Below are positions 47,301-57,762 of a DNA stretch of 64,000 nt, one piece after another. A program made the translations under genes and the position numbers. Under the pieces are notes generated by a model, which saw only the letters and a list, made by a program, of their open reading frames with translations, was not told the origin of the DNA and searched no databases. Source of the DNA: Anthopleura xanthogrammica (taxonomy: Eukaryota > Cnidaria > Anthozoa > Actiniaria > Actiniidae). Every line of letters starts with the position of its first letter. Within the stretch, counting starts at the first letter, position 1. The stretch spans positions 3,704,835 to 3,768,834 of the forward strand of contig OZ025211.1 of the NCBI GenBank assembly GCA_964019055.1, written 5' to 3'.

Positions 47301-50300
47301 TATCAATTCGGATGACAAGACAATAGATTTGATTCTCACAAGAGTTAATTGTATTGTTTTGTCCTGCTAAGCTGCAATGGGAAAATGCTGCATGGAGCAA
47401 GTTTTCAGGTTTCAAAATTTGTCAATCATAGTGGTGGCCATGCCTTTTGTCAATTTATTATCAAAGTAAGGGATTCCCACCAATAATAGAGCTTTTATCT
47501 GGTGTGACGTCAATTGAATGAAAAAACGACTTCCGGGTCCAAAACGAAAAAAAAAAAGTTTTATAAAGATTTTTCTTACTTTTTCTTCGTGACAAGTTTT
47601 GTTGTCCAAAGTTCTAGCTTTTTCAGGCGGAGGTTAAATCATTGAGAACATTTTTGCTTTATTTTAGCGGTATTTGTGAGCAGTTGGACCCGGAAATACG
47701 TCACAACTTAACAGCTCTATTCTAAGATAAGTACTTACGGTTCTGCTACATGGTCCCTGGATGATTTCGTCAATGTCATAGTTTCCACAGAAGCGAGCGT
47801 GACATAACGAATGATAAGTTATCCAATCAGGACCACATACTGGCGTGACAGGTTCTCTGTCACACTCCATACACGTATCGATGTGTCTTTCAATTCCACT
47901 CGTACGTTCTAACAAAGCCGCGTAGTTGACATAATCATGTAGCGCAAAATAACAACGAAGGCGAGTGCAGAACCATTCACCTATAACAGTTACGACAAAG
48001 TTCTCAGTTATGTATTGACTATTCTCAAAAGAGTATGAAGTAAGAGAGCACATCTCCGTGCCCTATCATAATTATTTGAAAATATATTGTTAGCTCCGCG
48101 CGTAGGCTCAGATTTCAGCCGTCGGGGTTTCGTACACCCCCGCGATACTCTCCCCCGCGATACTCTACTCCGCACGCAGCCTGAAATATTTTTATTATGC
48201 GATTTCTTACCCAGTTCAGGGTGCGCGCGCAGATAAAAATAGCTGCGCGCGGAGCTAAAAATAGATCTTCAAATAATTATCATGGGGATGGACTTATGTA
48301 TGGGAGATGTGCTCTCTTACTTCATACTCTCTTACTTTTCTTTAGAAATGAAGCTATGATGGAATTTTTTAGTCATACTTTATTTGAAGAAATGTGAGGA
48401 AACTTTTGTATTAGCCTTTTTCCATATCGAGCAAGGGACTGGGACCACCAAGTTTCTCAAAATTAACTTAAATTCATTACAGGAAAGAATAAATACAAAT
48501 TGAAAGTTTGGACTAGTGCGTGAAAATTATAACGAAATTATGATATATATATATTTTTGAAAATACCAAGAATGTATGGTTTGGAAGGACGTTTTTGAAG
48601 GACACCCTAATACATTTCTCTATAATTTTGATTTTGGATGCTCATAAATATTTTTCTACAAAACCAAACGTTCTGAAACTTGGTCAATAACCTTATTTTA
48701 TGCTACTCTTCCATGTGAAGTGGTTGACTTTTATGGAAATATATTGGAACTATAATTAAATTAGTTCGAAAAGTATGTTATATGTTTTTTACTCTAGCCT
48801 TCTACTTACGTTTCCTGCAAACGCAATAGTTGCATCCATCATAGTGTGGAGTTCCTTCAAGAACCATCTCTTCATTTATAAACGAACACATGTTATCTAG
48901 CTTATTCCATCTGCAACTCTTGGGCTTTGCCTCACAATGTGCAATTCCCTTTATACATTGACAGAGACGGCAGGTATCCTTGTCATAAACAAAGGTTTGG
49001 TCAGCAACTGCTCCGCAGTCTGGTTCATTTTGGCTGTCCTGTTCCATCCCTGCGATCAAAATCACAATGTTTGTTTATGTGTTTTAAGCTTACTACTTTG
49101 GAATTTAAAGAAGATTGATAAAGTGCAGCTTATTAGAAATTAAAGGAGATTGGTGAAATATATAGAGAATAGAATATATTCTTAACAATACCGACAAAAA
49201 TTACTTACAATTTCTGTCTTCCAGCTTCAATTGATTCATGATATCTCGTTTTCTTCTACTTTTCCGTGATTCTTCACTAACTTGCTTTGTGTTTCCATCG
49301 GACTTTTGAAGCTTGAATGCAGGAGCACCATCATCATCGCGATGCATTTCATCATCACTGGTGAACATGGCTGTATATAACTCTTTTTTCTCATCATTGA
49401 TCTCATTAATGAAGATGTCATCATCTGAGGATGGCGACTGACGACGCGTGCGGTGATGCTGATGAGAGTTGTGAGGTTCCCCGCGCTCTTTATCCAGATG
49501 ATGACGCTGCGGCTGTTGATGAACTGACGTCTTGACATGACTTTTGCTGCTATGATGCGTGTCATCATCATCATCATCATCATCCTTTCTAGCAGCCATG
49601 TGATGCTTATCTATGTTTTGCTGATGTGAGTCAATGTCAGTATTCTCATGATGAGAGTCTTCATTAAGATTGTGATGCATTTTCTTTTCATGCCCTGACG
49701 AATGCCCATGTTGAACGTCGCCAATATTTACATGATCAAGAGCATGGCGACTTTCTCTTTCATGGATTGAAGCATCTACATGACCAGAATGTTGCCTCTT
49801 TGTATGATGCTTAGAAGACTCGACACGGCCATGGCTGGAACGATGAACACTATCATCATTATCATCACTACTGTCATGATGCAAATTATCAGTATCAGCA
49901 CGAGCATTCACGTGATGCCGCTTCTTCTCTTGAGAGAAAGGGTGGTCTTTGCTTTCATGATGCAAATCCTCATCACGACTTGCGATATGATGCTTCTTCC
50001 TCTCATGGGTAGATCCCTGGTGGTCCCTCTTCTTGTGGGCCGTAGGGATATGATGCAAATCCTCATCACGACTAGCGATATGATGCTTCTTCCTCTCATG
50101 GGTAGATCCCTGGTGGTCCCTCTTCTTGTGGGCCGTAGGGATATGATGCAAATCATTATCACGATTAGGCATATGATGCTTCTTCCTCTTATGAGAGGAT
50201 CCCTGGTGACCATCTGCTCCATGATGCAGGTCATCATCATCACTGTGAGTATCCCCATGGTCCCTTCTCTTATGGGCCATAGAGATATGGTGCAAATCAT

Positions 50301-53300
50301 CATCACGGGTACCCACATGATGCTTCTTCCTCTCATGAGACGATCCCTGGTGACCATTTGCTCCATGATGCATATCATCATCATCATGGTCTCTGCTGAC
50401 ACGTCTCTTCCGTTCATAAGAGTCCACATCACCATGCCCTTGTGAATCATCATCATCATCATCATCCTCATGACTTGTATCCATATGATAACGCACTTCT
50501 ACATGTTCAGTTTCATAACCCTTGTGATATCCGTCATAGTATCCATCAATGTCATGATCAGAATCTCCCTCGAATTCGTCTTCTTCTCCCCTGTGTTCCA
50601 AATGATCTCGGTTTTGCTTGGAATGGCTAGTGTTGGTCGTCATATGTGTTTCATGTTCCATTTTAATCACTTCATGGACTTGCTCTAACTCCTTCTCCTT
50701 GTTATGATCAATGCGGTGAATATCAGTTGCATGAACTTTCATCCTTCCATGACCATCGCCGTTACCTGTCTTGTGCGCTTCCTTTTCCATTTGTTCGATC
50801 TCATGCATCTCTTCGGTTTCTTTCTTTTCTCTATGACTGTTGCCATGGTTACCTGTCTTGTGTGCTTTCTTTTCCATCTGTTCGATCTCATGCATCTCTT
50901 CAGTTTCTTTCTTTTCTCTATGACTGTTGCCATGGTTACCTGTCTTGTGCGCTTCCTTTTCCATCTGTTCGATCTCATGCATCTCTTCTGTTTCTTTCTT
51001 TACCCTATGACTGTCACCATGGTTACCTGTCTTGTGCGCTTTCTTTTCCATTTGTTCGATCTCATGCATTTCTTCGGTTTCTTTCTTTTCTCTATGACTG
51101 TTGCCATGGTTACCTGTCTTGTGCGCTTCCATCTGTTCGATCTCATGCATCTCTTCTGTTTCTTTCTTTACCCTATGACTGTCACCATGGTTACCTGTCT
51201 TGTGCGCTTCCTTTTCCATTTGTTCGATTTCATGCATCTCTTCAGTTTCCTTCTTCTCTCTATGGCTATCACTATGGTTACCTGTCTTGTGCGCTTCCTT
51301 TTCCATCTGTTCGATCTCATGCATCTCTTCTGTTTCTTTCTTTACCCTATGACTGTCACCATGGTTACCTGTCTTGTGCGCTTTCTTTTCCATTTGTTCG
51401 ATCTCATGCATTTCTTCGGTTTCTTTCTTTTCTCTATGACTGTTGCCATGGTTACCTGTCTTGTGCGCTTCCATCTGTTCGATCTCATGCATCTCTTCTG
51501 TTTCTTTCTTTACCCTATGACTGTCACCATGGTTACCTGTCTTGTGCGCTTCCTTTTCCATTTGTTCGATTTCATGCATCTCTTCAGTTTCCTTCTTCTC
51601 TCTATGGCTATCACTATGGTTACCTGGCTTGTGCGTTTCCTTTTCCATCTGTTCGATTTCTTTAGTCTCTTTATTCTTTCTTTCATGTTTTTCACCATGT
51701 TTCAGGTGAACACTTTTTTCTGGTTGTCCTTCATGTACTCCACTGTGTTCTCCTTCTCCTGAATGGCCAAGTTCTTCATCTTCATCATCTTCACCATCTG
51801 AGATCTCAGAACGTATGACATGATCTTCTTTATGAGTATTCTCAGCATGTTGGTCACCATGGTTACCTTTTTTGTGCACTTCCTTTTCTATCTGTTCGAT
51901 CTCATGCATCTCTTCGGTTTCTTTCTTCTCTCTATGACTGTCGCCATGGTTACCTGTCTTGTGCGCTTTCTTTTCCATTTGTTCGATCTCATGCATCTCT
52001 TCGGTTTCTTTCTTTTCTCTATGACTGTCACCATGGTTACCTGTCTTGTGTGCTTTCTTTTCCATTTGTTCGATCTCATGCATCTCTTCGGTTTCTTTCT
52101 TTTCTCTATGACTGTCACCATGGTTACCTGTCTTGTGTGCTTTCTTTTCCATTTGTTCAATCTCATGCATCTCTTCGGTTTCTTTCTTCTCTCTATGACT
52201 GTCACCATGGTTACCGGTCTTGTGCGCTTCCTTTTCCATCTGTTCGATCTCATGCATCTCTTCGGTTTCTTTCTTTTCTCTATGACTGTCACCATGGTTA
52301 CCTGTCTTGTGCGCTTCCTTTTCCATCTGTTCGATCTCATGCATCTCTTCGGTTTCTTTCTTTTTTTTATGACTGTCGCCATGGTTACCGGTCTTGTGCG
52401 CTTCCTTTTCCATCTGTTCGATCTCATGCATCTCTTCGGTTTCTTTCTTTTCTCTATGGCTGTCGCCATGGTTACCGGTCTTGTGCGCTTCCTTTTCAAT
52501 CTGTTCGATCTCATGCATCTCTTCTGTTTCTTTCTTCACTCTATGGCTATCACTATGGTTACCTGGCTTGTGCGCATCTTTTTCCATCTGTTCGATTTCT
52601 TTAGTTTCTTTCTTTCTTTCATGTTTTTCACCATGTTTCAGGTGAACACCTTTTTCTGGGTGTCCTTCATGTACTCCACTGTGTTCTCCTTCTCCTGAAT
52701 GGCCAAGTTCTTCATCTTCACCACCTGAGTTCTCAGAACGTACGACATGACCTTGTTTGTGAGTTTCCTCATTCCTCATGGCTGAGGCGTGTTTCAAATG
52801 ATGACTTGAATTCTCCTTCATGTTATCTGATTGGTGTTCCTCATTTCTAGACATGCCATGGCTTTTATCTGAATGTAAGAAACCAATGATTAATCTTACT
52901 TTTAAGGACTTAATCATATCGCTATATCCAGGGCTGAGGGGCTTGCAATCTCAAACTCATAAGAACACCAAGATTTTGACACAAAAGGCTTAAAATCTAC
53001 ACTTCTTATTCCTGGATAAATATTCCTGAGTCCATCTATAAGCCATGTATGCAGAATTATATTTTGCATTCTGATTGGCGAATATGCAGTTGACGAACGC
53101 ATATCAAAACAATAGCATTTGCCTCGCGTTTCGCATAGGCTTTAATTAGGGGAAATTCCGGAGTTTTCGGTAATTTTCTAATGCTGTCTGGCTGGAGAGG
53201 TATTACACCAAGTCTCAATAAAATTGGATAGCTCTTCATGGGCGGAAAAGGCACAGCTTATTCGAGTTACAGGCCTAATTGCTAAAACTGGCGCCACAGG

Positions 53301-54184
53301 TTTGTTAGCCACTGGCTATTTAGTGCTACCCTCGTAAAAACATGGAATACTCTGCGAGCTGCTAGTGGCTTACCTTCACGATGGTCTGCTGTGCTGTCAT
53401 CAGCATCGACACCGTTCTTCAAACCCTCAGCCATTTTATAAAGGTTCTTGTATTCGTTCAGAAAGTGCTGCAAGGTTTTGGCAAGTTGTTTCTGTCGACG
53501 TTCAATATTCTTTTGAAGAGTTGATGCTCTATGGTGGTGTGTTCTAGAGGTGTGCAAGGTGTGCTCTATACATAAAAATATTTCAATCAATCAATGAATC
53601 AATCAACTGCTATTTTGTACAATGACAACCAATACTGAAAAACATCGCATCATCATCAACATTAACAGCAACTTAGTCCAAATCATTTGAGTGTGGACAA
53701 TGTGGTAAATATTTTTGATTATTCTACCTTATTTACAAGAAATTTTACCAGTGAATTGCAGTAAAATATGCAGTTGAAATTCTTATTTTTTGCGTTGGGC
53801 AAGTCAAGGGAATATCACAAGTTCGTTGAGAACTTTTGTGAGCTTATAGCGAGGTAGTTTTAATATTCTAGCAGAATAAAGATAATTTCCCCCCTATTTC
53901 TTTACCTATAACAATACCTAAATATAGGATTATAAAACCACGAGTTTTAGGTTTTCCTAACAAAAAAAACTAGTTCAAGTTTCTTCAAAACGGCTCAGTT
54001 TGAAAGATGAATTCGTTCAATTTTCAAAAAACTTTTTTCTCTTTTAATGGCTTTTTCTTTATTAAATAAACTTACCCTCTTCTTTTACAGGTTTACGACT
54101 TTCAGCTGTAGATTGTAGAATGAGGAAAAGAGCGAAAACTGTCCAGAAAAACCCACCCATTTTCGTGTTGGTTTTAGTTGTCAT
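44318..54184 (-). CDS. RECK: RECK-like secreted/anchored Kazal protein with giant His-rich repeat exon
   Basis: Exons 54184-54076, 53565-53374, 52868-49209, 49049-48810, 47980-47739, 46589-46469, 46237-46077, 45566-45326, 44850-44318 stay in frame for 1832 residues. Exon 1 is a signal peptide (FFWTVFALFLILQSTAES). Exon 2 is helical and His-rich. Exon 3 (residues 101-1320) is charged repeats. Exon 4 is Cys-rich (CRLCQCIKGIAHC). Three Kazal motifs follow (VCGPDWITYHSLCHARFC, VCGEDNQTYPSECHLF, VCGTDGVLYQSDCHANML), with an NPCEKAEC segment between the first two, then PEGSCCPVCG and a ~150-residue terminal domain ending in a hydrophobic stretch. Three Kazals plus the CCPVC and terminal domain match RECK, a GPI-anchored metalloprotease inhibitor and Wnt7 co-receptor. 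RECK's N-terminal cysteine-knot repeats are not seen; the repeat exon takes their place. The polar residues after the last hydrophobic stretch are unusual for a GPI signal. Confidence 0.8.
44866..45276. repeat. Three tandem copies of a ~137 bp unit
   Basis: Units begin near 44866, 45001 and 45138, each running from AAGGGAAATTATGAAGTT through GGACACCTCCTTATA to CATTTGCGCACATAAA. They are about 90-95 percent alike by eye. They lie in the last intron of the RECK-like gene. Confidence 0.9.
45627..45677 (-). pseudogene. Fragment copy of RECK-like Kazal exon
   Basis: About 42 bases, including TTTGCGTGACAATCGGATTG, repeat the part of exon 8 (about 45509-45552) that encodes YQSDCHANMLS. Flanks do not match and no splice sites frame it. 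A shorter piece (GCTTAGCAGATTTGCGTGA) recurs at 45882-45900. Confidence 0.7.
48028..48335. mobile_element. MITE-like element, family shared with 31529-31742
   Basis: The ends GAGTATGAAGTAAGAGAGCA and its inverse pair, with inner arms AGCTCCGCGCG and TAAAAATAG. Its centre differs from the 31.5 kb copy and contains a duplicated CCCCGCGATACTCT. It lies in the intron between exons 4 and 5 of the RECK-like gene. Confidence 0.7.
49955..50390 (-). repeat. His/Asp-rich 90-bp coding repeats in giant exon
   Basis: Thirty-residue units with the pattern HER-KKHH, a D-rich LHH and AHKKRDHQGST repeat about five times. Two adjacent copies (about 49970-50059 and 50060-50149) look nearly identical at DNA level. 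Upstream in the protein, Asp runs (EDDDDDDD) separate them from the Glu/Lys repeats. The His-His pairs and Asp clusters could bind metal ions. Confidence 0.85.
50755..51640 (-). repeat. Glu/Lys/His-rich 87-bp coding repeats, block 2 (ten units)
   Basis: Ten units of 29 residues (GNHGDSHREKK, ETEEMHEIEQMEKEAHKT), two shortened by two residues to EQMEAHKT. A four-unit super-repeat of 342 bases occurs twice in a row, shown by the shortened unit recurring at 51121 and 51463. Unit length is a multiple of three, so other frames also stay open. Confidence 0.95.
51855..52575 (-). repeat. Glu/Lys/His-rich 87-bp coding repeats, block 1 (eight units)
   Basis: Eight units of the same 29-residue type. 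The segment before this block (GHSGEGEHSGVHEG, VHLKHGEKHERK) recurs before block 2, so flank and array were duplicated together. The array is predicted to be long, charged and helical. Confidence 0.95.
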
Positions 54185-54284
54185 GGCGGACCTTGAACTG
54201 ACAGAGAATGAAGTGAAGTCACGTATTGTGACGTCATAATATACACGCACGATTTGCATCTTGGGAATCTTGCGCGCTTACATC

Positions 54285-54370
54285 GATGAAACGCGAAAAA
54301 AGAAAAGAGAAAAAAAGAAAGGAAAAAAGAAAAAATAGAAGAGAAAAGAAGAATAAAAGAGGAGAGGGCA
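54285..54370. repeat. Short purine tract
   Basis: About 85 bases of almost only A and G (AAAAGAAAAGAGAAAAAAAG) lie just upstream of the RECK-like start codon. Confidence 0.6.
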
Positions 54371-54781
54371 GAGAATAGAAAAACGATTTTTTTTTTATCC
54401 CTTTGAAATCAAAAAATTCATAATCCAGTAAATAGAAAATAAAAAGTATAATAGTCTTCTGAAAAATATTTTACATTTTGCTACAGGATTACTGTTTGTA
54501 ATATATTTACAAGAGATAGTTTTTAAGGTAAAATATTAAAAGCTTATTTTTGAGAAATTAAGTTTATATAACTTAAATATGTTGAAAAGCAAGGGCTGAT
54601 CCAGGAATTTGTTGAGAGAGGGGTCCAAACGTTGAGAGGGGGTCCAAATGTATACTTCATATAAAATTTACTTCAAACCTGTGGCAAAACTAAATTTTAG
54701 GATGAAACAAACAATGGACCTGACCCTCCCCCTGGATCTGCCCTTGAAAAGTATCTATTACAAGAGTAAGTTTACAAACAA

Positions 54782-56756
54782 TTATTGAGAAAGTTCAACT
54801 TTCCTCTTCTTCCTCTGTACTTCAGAAACTTCTTGATCTATGCTGCTAGCACAGTGCACATTAACATCACATGTATTTGTTTCATTATCATCCTTATTGA
54901 CTTTATCATTGTCAGAAGTTTTATCATCAGAGAAATCTTGTCGCATGTAGAGCATATCAGGAGTAACACTGACATTGATTTTACAGCTACAAGTTTTAGA
55001 ACAACTGTGATGACATGGAGAAACTTTCCTGAAAACCATACAATGGACATGTGTATCTTTGAGATATCTCCATCGAACAAATCCCATAGATTCTATAGCA
55101 ACTTTCCAAGACTTTATCATTTCAACATTACGGTTCTGATGTGACGAGTCAGGTGTGATGATGATCAGAATACCATTTACAGCAAGGAGTTGGTGTGCTT
55201 TTATACAACATGTCCATCTTTGAACAGATGTGGGAAAATAAGACAAAAGAAGTGAAAAAACAACAACATGGAAATAAGCACCTGGTAATTCTGAGATCTC
55301 TTGGCTTGAAAAAAATCCCGTAATGTCAAAACATTCTTGAGAATAAGGAAAAAGTTTGGTCATAGAAGGTAGTCTTTCCTCAGTTCTTGAATCATTTGTG
55401 TTGTCAGGCAGGCTGTTTTGCTGTATCTTGTCAGTGCTTGAAGACTGTGGGTTGTTTCCTTTGCAACTGCACAAACAACTGGAACTATTTTTGCTATCTA
55501 AAGCTGAGATATGCTTGGTGCTCACTTCTAGGTTTAGAAAATCACATTTGTAGACAGACTGGAAGAGACATAAAAGAAGTTAAAAAGGAAGCGAGTGTGA
55601 CTACAAGAGCAAACATAGGATGATAGGTTTGGTGTCTATATTTGCATACATTATTATCTACTATGTATTTATGACCGGCAATGCAAATACAGATCGATCT
55701 AGGTTGGTTAAGGCCTAGAGAAGCTGTCCAAAAGTATGGCCCCTTTTACAAATTGGAGGAACAAATGGATGTGTACCTACCTCTTTAGCTGGATGCAGAT
55801 CAATAGCAATTGAAGAGAATTCTGAATAATATGCACTAAATGGGTCATAGCAGCTACCAACATCCAAGAGATTCAACTTGCCTTCCACCCCAGAAAAACT
55901 ATCACTTGAAAAAAAAAAGTTAACATTTGGGGGTGGTGAGACAATAATTGTATGGAAAGGTTCTGCAAGTGATTTTCAGCATGAAATGATATTTTTTGTT
56001 GTTGTAACATGATAAAAACTCAAAATATACTCACTAAGAAGTGTTCAAGCAACAACAACATGCTGTTGCCATTTCCTTTTCAAATCTTCTTTTTTGTTTC
56101 TCTAGAGTAGTTACCAATCCACCTCCATTAAAATATTCCTGGCATGTCTTGACACACCAATCAGCCCTACCCCCTGGGGAGTTTTTTGCCCACTGGTCAG
56201 TGGCTAATGAATGCATTGCAGTGGCATATTTTTGTAGACTTTCCTTATCTGAGCAGTGATCCTTCCATGTCTTCTCAAAATCTCCATTTGCTGTTAATAA
56301 GGCAGCAAATATGACATCAGAAAATATGGCATTTAAACAAAAGAGTCCCAAATAGCAAGGGGTCCAAAAATCCTGCCAAATCCCCACCCTCCTCCCCCTT
56401 CGTACTTGTATAACTTCTGCTAGCCAACTCAATAAGCATTTTGTTTTCTTGCTATCTCCCTTCTCACCCTTTAAAACCACAACTATGTTACTTTTAAACT
56501 ATGGAAAAAAAATGTGAGAAAAATATGAAATAAACTCATTTAGTTTTTAAAGTTCCATGCAATCAGTTTAAATTTTCAAACGCAAATTTTATAAGCTGTA
56601 CTTTTCCAAAAGCTCAAAAAAGCTGATCAAAATCATGTATAAAAGTCAAATGTACCAACCTTCTGTTAGTTTAGTTCTCAATCTTTGATGCAAACCTTTC
56701 ACAACATTTGAAAGCGTTTCTTGTTCGGAAGCCATGTTTATGGGACTGCGCTCCAT
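54782..56756 (-). CDS. BMT2 (SAMTOR): SAMTOR, S-adenosylmethionine sensor of mTORC1
   Basis: SAMTOR binds S-adenosylmethionine and links methionine supply to mTORC1 through GATOR1 and KICSTOR. Exons 56756-56660, 56290-56035, 55904-55781 and 55558-54782 give 417 residues; human is about 405. The N-terminal block [14 protein letters not shown] and EWC-like [11 protein letters not shown] match the family. Methyltransferase motif I is [11 protein letters not shown] (130-140), then [20 protein letters not shown]. The core continues with [14 protein letters not shown] and [20 protein letters not shown]. The tail [11 protein letters not shown] is also conserved. A Ser/Asn/Cys-rich insert of about 45 residues follows [12 protein letters not shown] second in-frame Met lies at residue 8. 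The gene is head-to-head with TMEM168. Confidence 0.95.
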
Positions 56757-57064
56757 TCTGCACAGCGGCAAATCGCAAAGGGCATGAGCAATACGATTCA
56801 ATATGGCGGTTCTAAGGAAGGAGTGTATTTATCGTGATATTTTGTCACTTTTTTCGTATTTCCAAACAGCTATATAAAATACCTAAACAGAATTAAGAAG
56901 AATTGGAAGCAAAGAAAGGAAAATTCGGGTTTCAAAGAATCCTCTTTATCAACTGAAGTACCAAAAGATCAATTAAGTCAACTGAACTTTGCAAATGAAA
57001 TTTGTCGCCATTGATTGACTTGGGCGTACTTTTTCATTTATTTTTCACATTTGATATATGTCAG
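56757..57064. promoter_or_regulatory. Bidirectional promoter region SAMTOR/TMEM168 with candidate 5' UTR exon
   Basis: The SAMTOR ATG at 56756 and a strong donor CAG|GTGAGT at 57064/57065 on the plus strand bracket this stretch. An acceptor (TTTATTTGATAG) ends at 57727, 35 bases before the TMEM168 ATG. This predicts a non-coding first exon of TMEM168 ending at 57064 and an intron 57065-57727. Both promoters would then share about 300 bases. Confidence 0.5.
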
Positions 57065-57222
57065 GTGAGTAGCTTGTAGTTTGTAATTCAATCGAGATGA
57101 AATAACACATATTTCCACAAACATGCATATCTTGCTATTTTGCTTAGTGTACCACTGTCAGATAGCATTGGCTTGCTTGAAGCTGGTTAGCAATCATAAT
57201 TAGCTTGATGATACGGCTAATC

Positions 57223-57575
57223 TTAAAGGGGCACTTGGATGAAAACGCCCCATATTTTGAAAGTCCGAATAGTTCAAGTGTTTAAGAATAATATGACTCA
57301 ATCATGATCATTAAAACCAGATTGGCAAAAATTTTAGCCTGGGAGTCACTCGCAGTTGAGAAATTTTGGTTTAAAAACTAAAAGAACAATAGGGTTGAGT
57401 AAATGACGTCATTTACTCACAATTTAGATGCTGAAAAAATATATAATTTTTATCTGCAAATTTTGACTGTGAAGAAAATATGTTGCTTGGCTACTATTGG
57501 GGCCATATAGATAAGTTTAACCAAGTTTCAAGGTATTTCCAATTTTCATCGATTTTCATCCAAGTGCCCCTTTAA
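57223..57575. mobile_element. Non-autonomous DNA transposon with TTAA ends
   Basis: Both ends read TTAAAGGGGCACTTGGATGA in inverted orientation, with the pairing extending a few bases further. TTAA at both borders again suggests a piggyBac-like target site. The length is 353 bp, non-coding, and it sits in the predicted first intron of TMEM168. Confidence 0.7.
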
Positions 57576-57762
57576 TGATTTTCGATTCAATCTGTGAACT
57601 CTGGACTGACTTACCTCAAGCCAGATTAGTGCTGATCTTGGTTGTCATGGTAATCATCCTGTGATAACACTATTAAGGCTTCCAAATGGACCTAAATTAC
57701 AGTATAATTTTTGTATTTATTTGATAGAAGACAAGCAGAATACCATACAGCCTTCATTCAGG

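Noticed and set aside
50704..51762. 352-residue hydrophobic frame on the plus strand inside the repeat exon, and similar ones at 50727-51665 and 51820-52698
   Set aside because: The 87-base unit is a multiple of three, so any frame free of stops in one unit stays open through the array. The minus-strand frame is tied to spliced exons on both sides.
57661..57762. Upstream extension of the TMEM168 frame
   Set aside because: It begins at GTG, not ATG, and contains a good splice acceptor at 57727; the family-like start is at 57763.
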